Of a stretch of DNA of 64,000 nt, positions 1 through 11,738 are shown in pieces. Both the position numbers and the translations under genes were made by a program. The notes under the pieces were generated by a model. It ran no database searches. It was not told the origin of the DNA and saw only the letters and a program-made list of their open reading frames with translations. Source of the stretch: Phytophthora quininea (lineage: Eukaryota; Oomycota; Peronosporomycetes; Peronosporales; Peronosporaceae); NCBI GenBank assembly GCA_011947345.1, contig JAAVTG010000375.1:186001-250000 (forward strand), read 5' to 3'. Each line of letters starts with the position of its first letter. The stretch's first letter is position 1.

Positions 1-189
1 CGTTGGGAAGCTTGGAACGACGTCATTGGCACCGAGTTTGCGGCCGTTCACGTACAGATCCAGCAGCTCCGAGGGCACGCCTTCACGGGATTGGACAAAG
101 GAGGTGAGGTACTTGACGCTGGCAGCAGCGGCGTCCAGGGAGATGCACAGCGTGCGGTTGAAATGCACCAGGAAGTAGACGGTCTCCAT
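1..189 (-). CDS. Ubiquitin-like domain protein, N-terminal end only
   Basis: The minus strand opens with an ATG at 187-189 and stays open to the window edge, giving 63 residues that begin METVYFLVHFNRTLCIS. The pattern of two beta-strand-like stretches, a helix region with QSREGVP and a closing LYVNGRKLG resembles a beta-grasp ubiquitin-like fold. The rest of the gene lies outside the window, so no other domain can be seen. An Sde2-type splicing factor with an N-terminal ubiquitin-like fold is one possibility, but this is a guess. The gene is divergent from the MOSC gene, with about 140 bp between the starts. Confidence 0.5.
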   Translation of the reverse strand, partial: METVYFLVHFNRTLCISLDAAAASVKYLTSFVQSREGVPSELLDLYVNGRKLGANDVVPSFPT

Positions 190-331
190 TGCTGCAGTTT
201 TGTGGAAATGGCTGCAAGTTTTTATATTGATGTCACTGATCCGAGTTTGTGACGTCCTATTTGAAGAAGTTTTTCGGATCTGGAAAATGTGGGTTGAAAT
301 GCTGATACCGATGCTGCTTCCGAGCGTGTGT

Positions 332-1622
332 ATGGCGACGAGTGGACAAGAAGGAAGCGTTTCTTCTGTTGTGGTTGGATTGACGACGCTTGCGGTTATT
401 GGCGCTGCAGTTGCGTACTGGGTTCATGCTTCTAAGCGTCAGGAGAAGCCTCTGAAGACCGCGGTTGAGTCTGTTCTTCAGCGGGACGAAGCTCTGGAGA
501 AACTGGCCGAGTCTGCAGCGCAGCAATTGCCCGTCGGAGCTTCAGTGACTCTTAAAAATGGGTACAGGACACTCGGAGCTGCTTCCATTGTGGGGTACGA
601 TGCTGAGCTAGACAAGTACCAAGTGCAGTTGTCCACTTCGAAGACTGTGACGTTGTCCGCCTCGCAATTAGAGACCCCAGTCGTCTCGGGGCTTAACATT
701 TACCCAGTTAAATCCTGTGCTGGATTGCTTTAAAAGAAGCCAAATTGACCCCAAAAGGACTGCTGCATGACCGAGAGTGGATGATCATCGACGGAGAGCG
801 AGACAAGTTCATTACGCAGAGAAGATACCCCAAGTTAGCTCTGGTGCATCCCAAACTACTCCCTGGAGTGGATGCCGATGAAGTAAAAGCACTCGTGTTG
901 ACTGCAGAGGGGATGCCAGATCTAGAGGTGCCGGTGGTGAAAGACCCTGAAGGACAAATGCGACTAGTGAGTGTGTGGAAGGACAAGGTGGAGTCAGTGG
1001 ACCAGGGAGACGCAGCGGCCCAATGGATCAAAACGTTCTTGGGTGAAGAAGACAAGAACTTTCGTCTTGTGCGAGCTAGAGATGGATTCACACGTCATAC
1101 GAAGCCAAAGTATGCTCCTGGCCACTCGACGAACTTCGCGGACGGGTTTCCGTTCCTTCTTGCACTGGAGGAATCACTGTTGGACTTCAACGAGAAGCTT
1201 GAAGACAAGGTGCCGATGAACCGCTTCCGACCAAAGTACGTGAGGTGTATAGCGATCTTTACTAGTCGGAACTGACTTTTCGTTGCTGCAGTATTATATT
1301 GCGAGGTAGCCCAGCGTTCGCGGACGAGCACTGGAACTGTATCACTATCGGTGGCATTCGCTTTCGCAATGTACGACCGTGTGCACGCTGTGGAATGCCA
1401 AGTGTGGATCAGGCGACTGGCATCGTACACCCAAAGCGCGAGCCTTCGCGTGCCATCGTTCGCGAGCGCAATGGCGAGTTGCTTGGTTTCATTGACGGCA
1501 AGACATTCGAGGGGTACTTTGGCTCGAACATGATCGTGGAGCTGGAAAATATCAATACAACGACGTTGTCTCTTGGGTCGACTGTCAAGGTGCTGACGCT
1601 GAAGAAGCAAGTTGTAGCGTAA
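332..1622 (+). CDS. MOSC-domain protein, mARC-like (molybdenum cofactor)
   Basis: This protein resembles the mitochondrial amidoxime reducing component: a short N-terminal hydrophobic anchor (about residues 10-30), the MOSC beta-barrel signature YPVKSC, then LTPKGLLHDREW, and a C-terminal MOSC domain with RPCARC. The RPCARC cysteine is at the position that normally binds the molybdenum cofactor. Such enzymes reduce N-hydroxylated compounds at the outer mitochondrial membrane. I chose the ATG at 332 because the anchor follows at once; an in-frame ATG at 200 would add an unlikely leader. A 56-nt GT-AG intron lies at 1236-1291 and joins RFRP to NIILRG. The frame breaks by one base near 724, inside the MOSC motif, where one missing A in GGATT would explain it. 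Confidence 0.85.
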
Positions 1623-1697
1623 AGACGCAAAAAGACGACTGAGCTATCCGACTAACTATGTGCATTGTGTTAGCAGTGCTCTCACAAAATCGACGCG

Positions 1698-4079
1698 TCA
1701 TTTCGCTAAATTGCCTGATCTTCTCGTATATCGATCTCCATCGCGTACTCCTGGTAGAGCAGGAGGAATATTGGAGTGGAGGTTTAGCTCGGCGGTGAGA
1801 GAAGATAAAAAGCTGTCGGTGCTCCTCTCTGCTTCTTTCTCCGCCACAGGCTGTGGGGGTAAAGGATGCAAATCAACTTTCTTGGGCGATGTCCGAGGGG
1901 TGGAAGGCTGCGATGAAAACGGATGCTGACCGTCATCCTTGTCGGCCTCTTCGTGTGAGGAAAAGTTAATTGGCAACGGGTCGATCTTGAGAGGAGATGT
2001 TGATCGAGCTGATCGGGGCGACGATATCGTGACACCTGGCCTCGCCGGCGGCTCATGCGGCGGGAACTCCTCGTTGGCCACAGTATTCGGCATTTGCTCT
2101 GAGCTGCTTTCGTTCAGGGTAAACCCACGGCTGCTTGTTGGTTCCCTCGGTGTTCTTGTTGGCGACGAGGAAAGTGATACCGCTAACGATTTGTCTGGCG
2201 ATCTTGGACTTACCGCTGGCGACGATCGATTGCCGTCTTGACCAGCATTGCTGTTGTTCTTGGCTGCCAATTCGGACGTGATAGTTGCGAGATTGCTAGT
2301 CGATTGAGTTAGGCGATGGCAGTCCGAGGGTCTGTGCAGACTTAGCTTTTGAAGCGACTCCATGTTGAGCTCTAACCGCTTAGGGCCTGCCATTTTGCAA
2401 TGAGTACTGCAACACAATCTGCATGACGACGCAGCGAAGCGGTCGAACAACTGGTGGTCGAGAGGTGGAATAAAGCCATCGCAGTACGCACGCACAAAGC
2501 GTCAAACAGAGTCTCTCCGTGATCAGATTCCATGAGCTTGGATTGCAACGCACGTAAGCACGTGAGCACACGGTCTAGCGACCGCATGGAACACGCTGGG
2601 AGTTGATGCAGCGGCTGGAACTGGAAGGTGCTTGTCCTGTCGGAAGAATTTCCAAAGCTGTGGCTGTGATGAATTGCAGTCGATGGGCTTGTGGTGGAAC
2701 TTGCCGTCTTGGAGGGAAGAGAGCTTGAGAGGCGGCACCGGCGAGGTGTACAGCAGTTTGTCGATGTATTGACTGCTCAGCAACGGCTCACGAAGGTGTT
2801 CCAGCCAGTCGAGCATTAAAACCCCGTGGATAGCAGGATTCGAACTAAGCGATACCGCCTCGGCCCAGTTCCATTCGCCAGTGTTAAAGCCGACTTTGAT
2901 CGGGTACAGCTGCTCGCGAGCCACAGGAGGAGGCGCTTCGACGTCGTCAAATCCAGAGTAATCGTTTTCCAACGAAGCCTTCACCGCTTCGGCTATAAAC
3001 TGTCGATGACGTTCGAGTAGCTCTAGTGTTACTGTTGTTGTTGGCTTATAAAAGTCCTTCGTTGACTCGATCGTTCGCGGCCAAGCCTCTTGCTGGCGGA
3101 CGCACAAATGATGGATATAAGCTGAAGCAATACCGGCAGCGTTGGAAGAAGACGCCGCTATTGCACTCTCGAGGTTGTCGCACAAGAAATCGAGCACTTG
3201 TGGCAGGATAGACTTATTAGCACCCTCACCATGCAGACGGCGGTTCTGGTGCTCCACCGTCTCTGCAAGCGTAAATCGGTCATGAATCTTGGGCAGAGCA
3301 AACACCACACGAGCAGCGTTTAGATAGGCATGGAAGTCGTGGACAAATTGTACTTGGCCTGCTGTCTGCACGGATCCAGGACGATCTCTCCGCACGAGTC
3401 GAATGGCCAGCTCCGGAGGAATGTTGTGCAAGAAAATTAATGCACAAGCAATCGTGATGCCTGTGCGTCCGTAGCCGGCATGGCAATGTACCGCAACTCG
3501 GTGGTGTCCCGTAAGCAGCACAGAGGCGATAACTTTGACAATATCGACCATGTAGGAGAGAGTGGGTGTCGTCATATCTTCCCAGCCGAAGTTGTAGAAG
3601 CGAACTGTAACACAGCGACGTTAAATGTTAGAAAAATGAACGATACAGCAATTCACTTGATCGAAAACTAACTGTTGTGAGCCATGAGATCCTTTTCCGG
3701 GTCATACGGGAATCCACTTGCAACAAGACCATCACCACAGTATGGATGCTCTCCAGGAAGCGTCAAATTAAACACAGCCGTGATGTTCAATCTGCAATAT
3801 CGATACACGAGTTAGTATCAGGAAGGCCTCAAACACACCTCTCTCGACGCACTTTTGGAACTGCTCGGCAATGTTGTACTCGTTCATGAGCCGCGATGAC
3901 GGACGCATCATGGCCAGAGCACAGTCCGCCACCCAGTCGGCATGAAGACCACGAACCGGCGAATCCAGCTTCGCCAAAGCTGCACTTTCACTGCAGCGTT
4001 TGCAGCGTGCACCACCGCACAGCCGGCACTTGACTTTCAATGTCTTCTCCCATTCCCGAGCCTTCACAGGTGACCCCAT
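1698..4079 (-). CDS. PTPDC1-like dual-specificity protein phosphatase
   Basis: The catalytic loop VHCHAGYGRTG, which is the CX5R signature of cysteine phosphatases, is plain in exon 3. Upstream are FNLTLPGEHPYCG and YNFGWEDM, typical of the PTPDC1 branch, whose animal members are linked to centrioles and cilia. Exons are 3835-4079, 3673-3791 and 3604 downward; the two small introns (43 and 68 nt) keep frame. The N terminus has a Cys-rich stretch (CRLCGGARCKRC). After the phosphatase domain comes a helical region and then about 230 residues rich in Ser, Thr and Pro, probably disordered. The frame shifts by one base near 2610 and again near 2390 (beside an AAAA run). It is convergent with the MOSC gene, 75 bp apart. 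Confidence 0.8.
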
Positions 4080-4373
4080 CCAGACAATTCGCTCCTAGCG
4101 TGACAATCAAACTCCTTCAATCGTCGATCGATTCTTCCTGGACGGGTCGATGTTCCGGGCTGCTAGCAAGGGCTCGACAGCTAATTTGGAGGGTGCTGGA
4201 ATCGCATCGGCGCCGGTAAACAACTATAAATGGCTAACTTGATCAAAATGTCTTCAACGGACGAGTCCAACATGACATGACAGAATTGGCACACACGCAC
4301 GCGATTCCAGGCTTCCCACCAGATCGGTGCCGTATAATACCCTCAGCCCTGTAGAGTTTCAGTGGCATTTACC
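4080..4373. promoter_or_regulatory. Divergent promoter region
   Basis: This 294-bp gap lies between the start codons of the PTPDC1-like phosphatase (minus) and the large coiled-coil gene (plus), so it must hold both promoters. I see no coding potential and no clear box beyond scattered pyrimidine-rich stretches. Confidence 0.5.
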
Positions 4374-7300
4374 ATGAAGAACAACACAGGTCGAAAGCCG
4401 TCCTCGAATTCACTGCTCGGTGTGAAGCGGTCTCCCCAGCGACTGCAAAACATCGCCGCAATGCAAACTCCGCTCCGGACTATGACTACATTCGACAGCC
4501 TCCGTCAGCTCAAATGCTGACTGTTGGCGGTGGGGATTTACTCCTTCAACTGCAGCAGCTCCAGCAACAGCACAGTCTTGCTGCCTTTTGCTATCCAAAC
4601 GCAGCAATGACTGGACCTCCACTACAGCATTCATTGTCACTTGGATCAAGCACTTTCCCATCAACAACGTATATGCCACCAGGACTCCACCACCAGCAAC
4701 AACAATTTATTAATGTACCAGGGAGCTCAGCTACCAATCGTGAATCGTGGGGCGCGCCACCGAACGAGAAGAGCGGTCAGGTTCTAGAGCAGTTGGGATC
4801 GGTGCTGGAGCAGATGAAGCAAGAGTCAGAGGGATCAGCCGCTGCATGGCGTGAGAAGCTCGCGGAGAATGCACAACTCTCGGAGCAACTGACGCAGACC
4901 CAAGATCAGCTAACAGCTGTCACTAACAGCGAGAGAGCTATCACCGAAGAACTTGTGCGAGTTCAAAAGCACAAAAGCACTTCAAATGGAAGCTGAGCAA
5001 AATAATGCGCAGCACCGAGAAGAGTTGACTGCTTTGAACGACGAAGTGCAGCGACAACAGCAAAGCGCTGATGAAATCCGTCAGGAATACGAATCTGCAC
5101 TGTTAGCAGTTCGAACGGAACTTGAGACCACGAATTCCCAATACCACGAGCAGCAACAAAACCACCAAGAAAAGTTCCAAACTCAGCTAAACCAACTACA
5201 GCGATCTCACGAAGAAAAACTCCAACAAACTAACGCTCAGTACGAAGCAGATCGTAAGGAATTCGTTGGGAAACTGCATGAACTTGAGCAGGGAAAGCAA
5301 GAACTGGGACAGCACCTTTGGAACGCCACTAAGGAACTGGAAACTGCTGCCCAACTTCGTGAACAACTTCAAGCACAAGTACAAGAGGATCAGGAAGAGT
5401 TCGCTCGGTTGCAAGCAGCAGCTGTAGCGAGGGAGCGTGAACTCCAATCTCAGACAGAAGCGCAACGCAAACATCTCTGTGACGAGCTAACTCAACAACT
5501 TCAAGCCGCGACAGCCAGTATCAACGAAGAGCGATCGCAAAAGAAGAGCTCAACGCTCTCATGGTCGCTGAAGTCGCAAAGTTCCAAGCAGAGGTCGACG
5601 AAATGCACCATCGACACACGGCAGCGTTAGCTGAACGGGAAAAGCTTGCTCAAGAGGAACGTGTTCAGGCTTTGGAGCTTCGAGAAAAGGCTGAGCGTGT
5701 TGTACGCGAGGCGCAGGAAGAGCTTCGTGACCTTCGTGCTGAGCTTCAGACAACGAAAGCGGAGAAAGCTCGTCTCGAAGCACAAGGATCAGCAGAAAAT
5801 GGCACACTACAGGATCTGAACGAACAGCTACGCCAGACAGCAGGGCAACTCGAGGATGCCAACACACAACTTCAGCAATTGTCAGGTCGGTGGAAGGCAG
5901 CTGAGAGATTCACACGCCAATGCGTCGAACTTGTTTCAAAGACTCATCTCGGATCGAATTCTGGCTCCGACGAGGAGGACGGCAATTCAGACAACAGCAG
6001 TGGTGCACTAACGCAGTTACCGATGGTCGTCCGCGCACTCAAGCAGCTCACAAAACTCTCTGGTGAGCTTGAGCCTCTGCAACTTCGTGTACTACGATTA
6101 AAACAGGAACGTGATAGCGATCGAGAGACCCATCGTACGCGTGAGCAGGAATTGCAAACGCAACTGCAAAATGGACAGCAGGAGCTTCAAACCGCACAGC
6201 AAGATGCTAAGACCTAGCAGAGGAGCTTGCGAAATTATCTAAGGCAGCTGGAGGCCAAGAAGCGCAGCTAACACGCTCAAACGAGCAACTCTGCCAGCAA
6301 ATTAAAGAACTTGAGCATCTTCGATCCGCAGGGGCGACGCAACTCATGCAGCTCCAAAAGCACTGGATGCCCAACGTTCACGAAGCGCATCGCTCGAAAC
6401 AGAGAAGCGAGATTTGCTTGCGGAGGCAGAACAACTCAACGCCAGTTTGGAGGGTCAATATCGACTTGTCAACGAGAAGCAGCTCGAACTGGAGCAGCTT
6501 CGCGGATCATACCGCGAGCTTCAGTTGACTCACGAAGACTTGAGAGAAGCTCACGCCGATTTAGAAGATGGTGCCAGGCGAACTAACGAACACCTCGCCA
6601 CGCAACTTGAAAGCGTTCAAGGCGAAAATCTCCAACAGAAGCAGGAGCTTGAACTGCTCCGAAAAGAGGTCGAGAAAACCACCCAGTCTCTTGTGGAAGA
6701 GCGAGACGCGCTGGTATGCATGCGCGACGCTGAACAAGCTCAGAGATCAACGAACGAACAGGAAATGGCACGTGCACTTGAAGAGAAGACTCGCAGACTG
6801 GAAGAAATGTTGGCAATGCTCACGCAGCTGCAGAATAAAGCCGAGTTTGTGGAGCAAGCTCGCGAGCAAGACGCAGAGGTCGCACGCCAGCAGTGCGAGA
6901 CACTTTCACGCCAAGTGTCTGAGGCTCAACAAGCGCAGTCACGAGTGGAGAACGCTCTCGCAGCAGCATTGCAAGCGCAACAGGATACGCAGACTCAGGC
7001 TCGGTTTGAAATTGAGCAGCTTCGTGCCACATTGACGCCGCAGTTTGTTGAACTGGAAGCGCAAAAGGAGGCACAAGCTGCGGATATCCGCCGACTCGAA
7101 GCTGAACTTGAACGCGTCACCAGAAGTAAGCAGTCGCTGCAAAACGAACTGCAGCGAGCAGCAGATGATGCTCAAGATGCCATGCGAGCCGTCGAAGTGG
7201 CACGTCGAGACGCTCGAGCGCAAGCCCAGCAATTGAATGATGAGCACGAGAGGCTTCGACAAGAACTGGACACGACGAAAGCCGAGAGCCAAGAGAACGC

Positions 7301-8973
7301 TGCGATGGCCGAGGAGTTGCAGGCGAAAATCACCACTATCCAGACCGCTGCGAACGCCACTATTGACGACCTCGTTGCGGAGTTACAAGCCGCGCAAGAT
7401 GCCATCGAACTTGAACGCGCTCGAGCCAAGAAAGAAAAAGACAGCGGAGCTACTCGCACCCAATTGCGTGAACTCGACCAGCAACTTCGTGCGCGTGATG
7501 AACAGCTTCGAGAAGTTCGCGACGAGGCAGCTCGGACACAAGAACAGCTGGAAGAGCGTCTAAGTGAGCTTGAACTGAAGCTGCAGCGCACTACCAGCTC
7601 CCTTGAGACAAAAAACAAGACGTCGAAGCAAAAACGCGGGATTTAGAGGTCTTGACACGGCGAGCTGGCGAGGCTGAGCGTAAATTGGCCGCTATCGTAG
7701 CAGCCCGTGATGCACTTCAGTCCAAGGCAAATGAACTAAAGCAAGCTCTCGACTTGAAAATACGCGAAGCTCAGGATAACGAAGAGAGATCTCGTGATGA
7801 CGTTCTGCGTGTGGCTCGAGAGCGTCGTGTTCTGGACACTCAATTCGCAGAGCTCCGTGAAGATAGCGAGTCGTCAAAGCAGCAGGCTGCACGAGCACAA
7901 CGCGAGGTTCAGACCTTAAAACAGGCTTTAGAACGTGCCAAAAGTGAGCTAAGCCGGTCAGGGTCAGAGTTGCGAGCAGCGACGCAGCGCCTGGAGAGCA
8001 TACAGCAAGCTGCTAATCAAACGATCGCGGACGCGACCGCACGCATGCAGGCAGCGCAGCAGCAGGGAGAACTCGCAGCAGTCCGATTGCAACAAGAGCT
8101 GGACTTGGAGCGTGAACGACGCCGCGAGGCTGAGGTGCATCGTGCTGAGCTGCAACGGGCACTGCGACAGCAGCAAATCCATTCCCCACCGGTGTCTGAG
8201 CGTTCCAGTCGTGGTGCACTCGACAATAACAATCACTTAAGAGCCTCTGTTTCAAATGAAGGTAACGTGACTCCGGGGCCAAGTGATCGCCCGTCATCAA
8301 GTCAGTCGACAGCCGACTACCGCAAGTTCTACGCGAATGAACCTCTTTCGTCCGCTGAGTTATCCAGCTTGCCCATGGCAGTCATCAAGGCGCAGTTGGG
8401 GCTTGAATTCAGCCAAAATAATAACCACCACGGCACAGGCTCCGGATCCAATAAGACCACGAGTAAAAGTCGAATTCAGCGCCACCAAAAGAGAGCTATG
8501 CACCCAAAGACAACCACGACGATGATGACCCCGATTCCATCCCGCTATTGCCCCTGGAAAAACTCCCGTAAGTATTTTCACGGCTTTTGTCCTCTTGTCG
8601 CTGTTACAAATGTCTAAGTCACCTTTTGAAACAGAACTCCGGAGGCGGACGGCCTAAACAGCTCACCAAACAGCCCCATAGCTGCAGCTCCCAGTGACGG
8701 CCGAACCCAATTGCTAAGTTCTCGCAGCGCATCATGGTCTGCTAGGTCAAATGACAACAGCCAACTCTCCTTCTCGAGAAACAATTTTGAGTCCCCCAGT
8801 ACCAGCAAAAACTCCACCCCAAGTGCCAAAAGAAGAAGGCCAAGAAACCTCGACCAGTCGGCCTGCCCGCTGCGTCCTCCGGCATGGCGTACAATGCTGC
8901 TCCAGCGACTCTGTCTCCAACGAAAAAGTCCAAGTCTCGCAACAAACTTCTGCCGCGCATCAGTCTGCAGTAA
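4374..8973 (+). CDS. Large coiled-coil protein, about 1,530 residues
   Basis: From the ATG at 4374 nearly the whole gene encodes heptad-like helical sequence rich in Gln, Glu, Ala, Leu and Arg, as in centrosomal, Golgin or flagellar scaffold proteins. The first 150 residues are Gln-, Ser- and Pro-rich, an acidic Ser/Asp/Glu insert (GSNSGSDEEDGNSDNSS) interrupts the coil near 5950, and the C terminus is a basic Ser/Pro tail ending in KKSKSRNKLLPRISLQ at 8973. An intron begins at a GTAAGT near 8569 and ends near 8633. I cannot name an ortholog. The reading frame changes by one base near 4510, 4975, 5545, 6217, 6400, 7620 and 8840, which is the densest set of breaks in the window. Confidence 0.75.
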
Positions 8974-9010
8974 ACATGAAAATCAAGTTCAAATAGTGTA
9001 GGAGTTGTCC

Positions 9011-9591
9011 TCAGTTTTCAATCGTCATCGTTTCCGTGTCCGACACCGGGAAGTGGTAAATGTAGACTGGGAACGCCACGTCCGTCGCCTCATCATCTTT
9101 TGCCGGGACGAGATACTTTTCGTTCACAGGGACATTCGGGATGCGGTACAGATACGTGATCACGCGGCATTTCGTCTTCAACTTCTCCAACTTGGGTCGC
9201 ACCAATCTATACAAATAATATAATTTTTAATTAAAAGATATCCACATGACAATTGTTTGCTGACGTACGAGAGCCCCCGGTTGATTAAAAACAGGAACAC
9301 CACGGTGGCGTCACTCGGGATCGCGAACTCGAGCGCGTTGGCCTCGTGGACCGTTACCAAGTGGCCCACACCGGCCCGCTCGGCAGCGTCTCGTGCCTCC
9401 TGTGCCCGTCTCGGGTCGATCTCGACGCCCACCGCGCGCACGCCGAAGCGGCTGGCGGCCTCCACCAGCAGGCGGCCGTCTCCGCAGCCCAAGTCGTACA
9501 CGACGTCGCTGGAATGCACGTGGACGAGCTCCAGCGCCCGTCGGAACGCGCGCAGCGGCGTCGAGTATAGCGTCTTGCGTGGTGCCAACAT
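9011..9591 (-). CDS. Small SAM-dependent methyltransferase
   Basis: The 172-residue protein carries the class I methyltransferase motif I (DVVYDLGCGDGRLLVEAA), the acidic residue that ends strand beta-2 (VGVEIDP) and a later TVVFLFLIN strand. Its small size and the N-terminal PLRAFRRALEL segment resemble the FAM173/ATPSCKMT lysine methyltransferase group, but the substrate cannot be read from the sequence. Two exons, 9269-9591 and 9011-9206, join in frame across a 62-nt GT-AG intron (519 coding bases including stop). The stop lies only 37 bp from the stop of the coiled-coil gene, so the two are convergent. Confidence 0.8.
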
Positions 9592-9912
9592 TTCGATTTT
9601 AGAATGGACGCAGATTTGTTAATACAACGTTCTAGATTTGCATCTGTACCAGACAAACCGCTTCCGGTGCCCAGATCATGTGACAGACCACGGATGATTG
9701 ACTGAAGCTTGCCGCGGCTTTCAAAGGCAAAAATGGAGCACTCGTGGACGTCGGCGTCCGTGCGTTTGGCTTGTTTGTATTAGGATGGTTGACGTTTCCT
9801 AGTAAATATCGAGAATAGATATGGAGCTGGCGTCGTCTGTCTGGGTGGGCGACTCTGAACTGGTGCGGGGGTGGTGGTGGGGTTCCCTCGTTGCTGAACT
9901 GTGGTTGGGCGT
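9592..9912. promoter_or_regulatory. Upstream region of the methyltransferase
   Basis: The 321 bp between the methyltransferase start and the stop of the next minus-strand gene hold no convincing coding sequence. It must contain the methyltransferase promoter and the 3' UTR of the small gene at 9913. Confidence 0.4.
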
Positions 9913-10131
9913 TTACCGCGTGCCCTTCCAGGCGAGCGCCACGTGCTGGTGCAGGTGCTCTTCCCGCTGGTGCTCGTGGGCGACACTACGCTCGTTGCGG
10001 GCCTCCTGCGCAGCGGCGTGGCGCGCGTAGCCCGTGATGCCGGCGGACGCAAGCACGAGCGGCACCACAGTCTTGGTGGTGGCGCTGGTGGAGTTTTTGC
10101 TGACGGCTGCGACGACGGACGAGAGCGGCAT
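9913..10131 (-). CDS. Small hypothetical protein, 72 residues
   Basis: An ATG in a good context (CACCATG) at 10131 opens a 72-residue frame ending AWKGTR. It has a short hydrophobic stretch (VVPLVLASAGITGYA, about residues 22-36) followed by a charged tail rich in His, Glu and Arg (HEHQREEHLHQH). This layout of one membrane segment plus a charged helix is common among small mitochondrial inner-membrane proteins, but I recognise no family. A longer open frame starting near 10455 covers the same bases; its extra N terminus looks like non-coding sequence. Confidence 0.45.
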   Translation of the reverse strand: MPLSSVVAAVSKNSTSATTKTVVPLVLASAGITGYARHAAAQEARNERSVAHEHQREEHLHQHVALAWKGTR

Positions 10132-11738
10132 GGTGCTTGTGTGAATGGGGGAAATTCGCTGCTGTTGCGGCGGCGGCTTGGGTGCTCGTGGGCGGATGCG
10201 AAAGTGGCGAGGAGTCGAGTCTGGTGCGAGTTGAATGTTGCAGCCAACCAGCGCCACAGGAAAAAGCGACACGACGACAATAGCCATATTTAGATCCAAT
10301 ATAGCGCGCCTGTCTATGCGAGAACGGGTACGCCACTCTGTTTTCGAATCGGCTGATAATTGGCTGTTTATTGGATGTACCCAATTCTGGGTCATGCGTA
10401 CCCAGTTCTGCGGACGCCGTTTCGGTGTGGCTGGGTTGCAGTGCTGACTCCTCAAAGTGAGTCACGCGGCGAGCCAACTTCAGTCACTGCGGGCTTGCTT
10501 AGCGCATCGACTCGCTGCTCTTTTGCCCGGCGCGCTTGCTAGTCGACGCCCGTGGATCGTCTTCTCTGCTTGGTGTTGTGCGGGCACTCTGGGGCACGTC
10601 TCCAATGTCTGCCTCGGTCCAACGTGCGATGGCGCTTCAATCATCTGTCCGACCGACCGGCAGTCACGTTCGTTCTGGAGGGGGGCTGTGATAGCCAACG
10701 CGCGTGACTCGCTCCGCCATGCGGGCCAGCGGCTGGCCGCCACGTGACACACGGGCGCACATCCTGGGCGCAGGCATTCTGCTGAGCTTCGTCGCCAAGA
10801 ACGACTTGCTTTGCGCGACAAAAGCTCTAATGCTCGGCACGGCGAGTTCTTCCCTTTGCATTTCGGTGGTGGAAGACCGGCAGAGTATCTGCGGACTGAA
10901 GGTGTCGTCACGTGGGGACAGTCTAGTCTGCGAGAATAAGACGCATTGATGCAGCGACGCATTGATGCAGCGACGCATCTTCGGTCGGTGGCCCCCGCCG
11001 CCGCCGGCTGACTGGCTGCGACCACCCGCACAACGTACGCTACAGGACACGAACGCAGCCTGCCTGCCTCGCTGCAGGCAGACAAGCCAACGGGACACGC
11101 CCTCGAGGGTCTTTGACCCGGCCTGGCCGCGCGGATTGATTCGGAGACCGCGGCGCCGGTGGCACAGCAATCGGCGCTGGCCGCGAGCCGGTGCCGCAGA
11201 CGTGTACGTGGGGCCGCCGCCGCTCGCACCCCCAAAAGGATAGCGTCGGGCACACACAAGATAAATGGCCACCGCGCGCCCGGCAGTGCAGTCGATCGAG
11301 CCGCAGGCCGAGCGTGTTGCCGTGCAGAGCCGGCAGGAGCTTCGTCCCCTGCGAAAAAGCGCGGCCGTTTCGTTTCTGGAAAAAGGGCAGACCCAAACTG
11401 GACTTTTTCTCGCCTCGATCTTATTCTCTTTGCGTGCGAACGTGAAAAACCTCGGAGGTTTTTGCTGACGCACTGTAACGGCTCGCTTACGTCCGGACCG
11501 AGACCTCACCTTGTTTTGGCCCATTTTGCAAGGCAAATTAGACCCCGCGGCGACAGACAGACAGAGCAGCCGGGCGACAGACAGAGCCGATCCTGGCGCC
11601 ACCTATTGGAAGATAGTCCCACCCACGCCGGAGCCTCGCGGGCGCCCCACTCCAGCCAAGTAGCAGCCCCGCACGCAGCACGCCCTGCCCCCGTGCCTGG
11701 ACGCCCTCCGCCGCCCTCGCCCGCTCGGCGCGCGCGCC
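10132..11738. other. Long GC-rich spacer without a recognisable gene
   Basis: Several long open frames cross this 1.6 kb on both strands, but they are Arg-, Ala- and Pro-rich products of high GC content with no domain I recognise. The stretch holds a direct repeat of GTACCCA(A/G)TTCTG at 10378 and 10398, a 16-bp tandem repeat near 10940 and GACAGACA runs near 11550. Its right end is the promoter and 5' UTR of the RING/WRKY19-like gene. Confidence 0.4.
10938..10978. repeat. 16-bp tandem repeat, about 2.5 units
   Basis: The unit GACGCATTGATGCAGC occurs twice in full and then partly (GACGCATCT). It lies in the GC-rich spacer and has no coding role that I can see. Confidence 0.8.

Noticed and set aside
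724..724. The MOSC frame break as programmed frameshifting or a true pseudogene
   Set aside because: No slippery site with a downstream structure is visible, and the same kind of one-base run error occurs in many genes of the window.
7172..7618. Long Ser/Arg-rich minus-strand frame opposite the coiled-coil gene
   Set aside because: It is the complement of Glu/Gln/Ala codons, a usual shadow of coiled-coil coding.
10480..11602. Two long minus-strand open frames (259 and 312 residues) in the GC-rich spacer
   Set aside because: They overlap each other and plus-strand frames, are Arg/Ala/Ser-rich as expected from GC-rich non-coding DNA, and show no domain.
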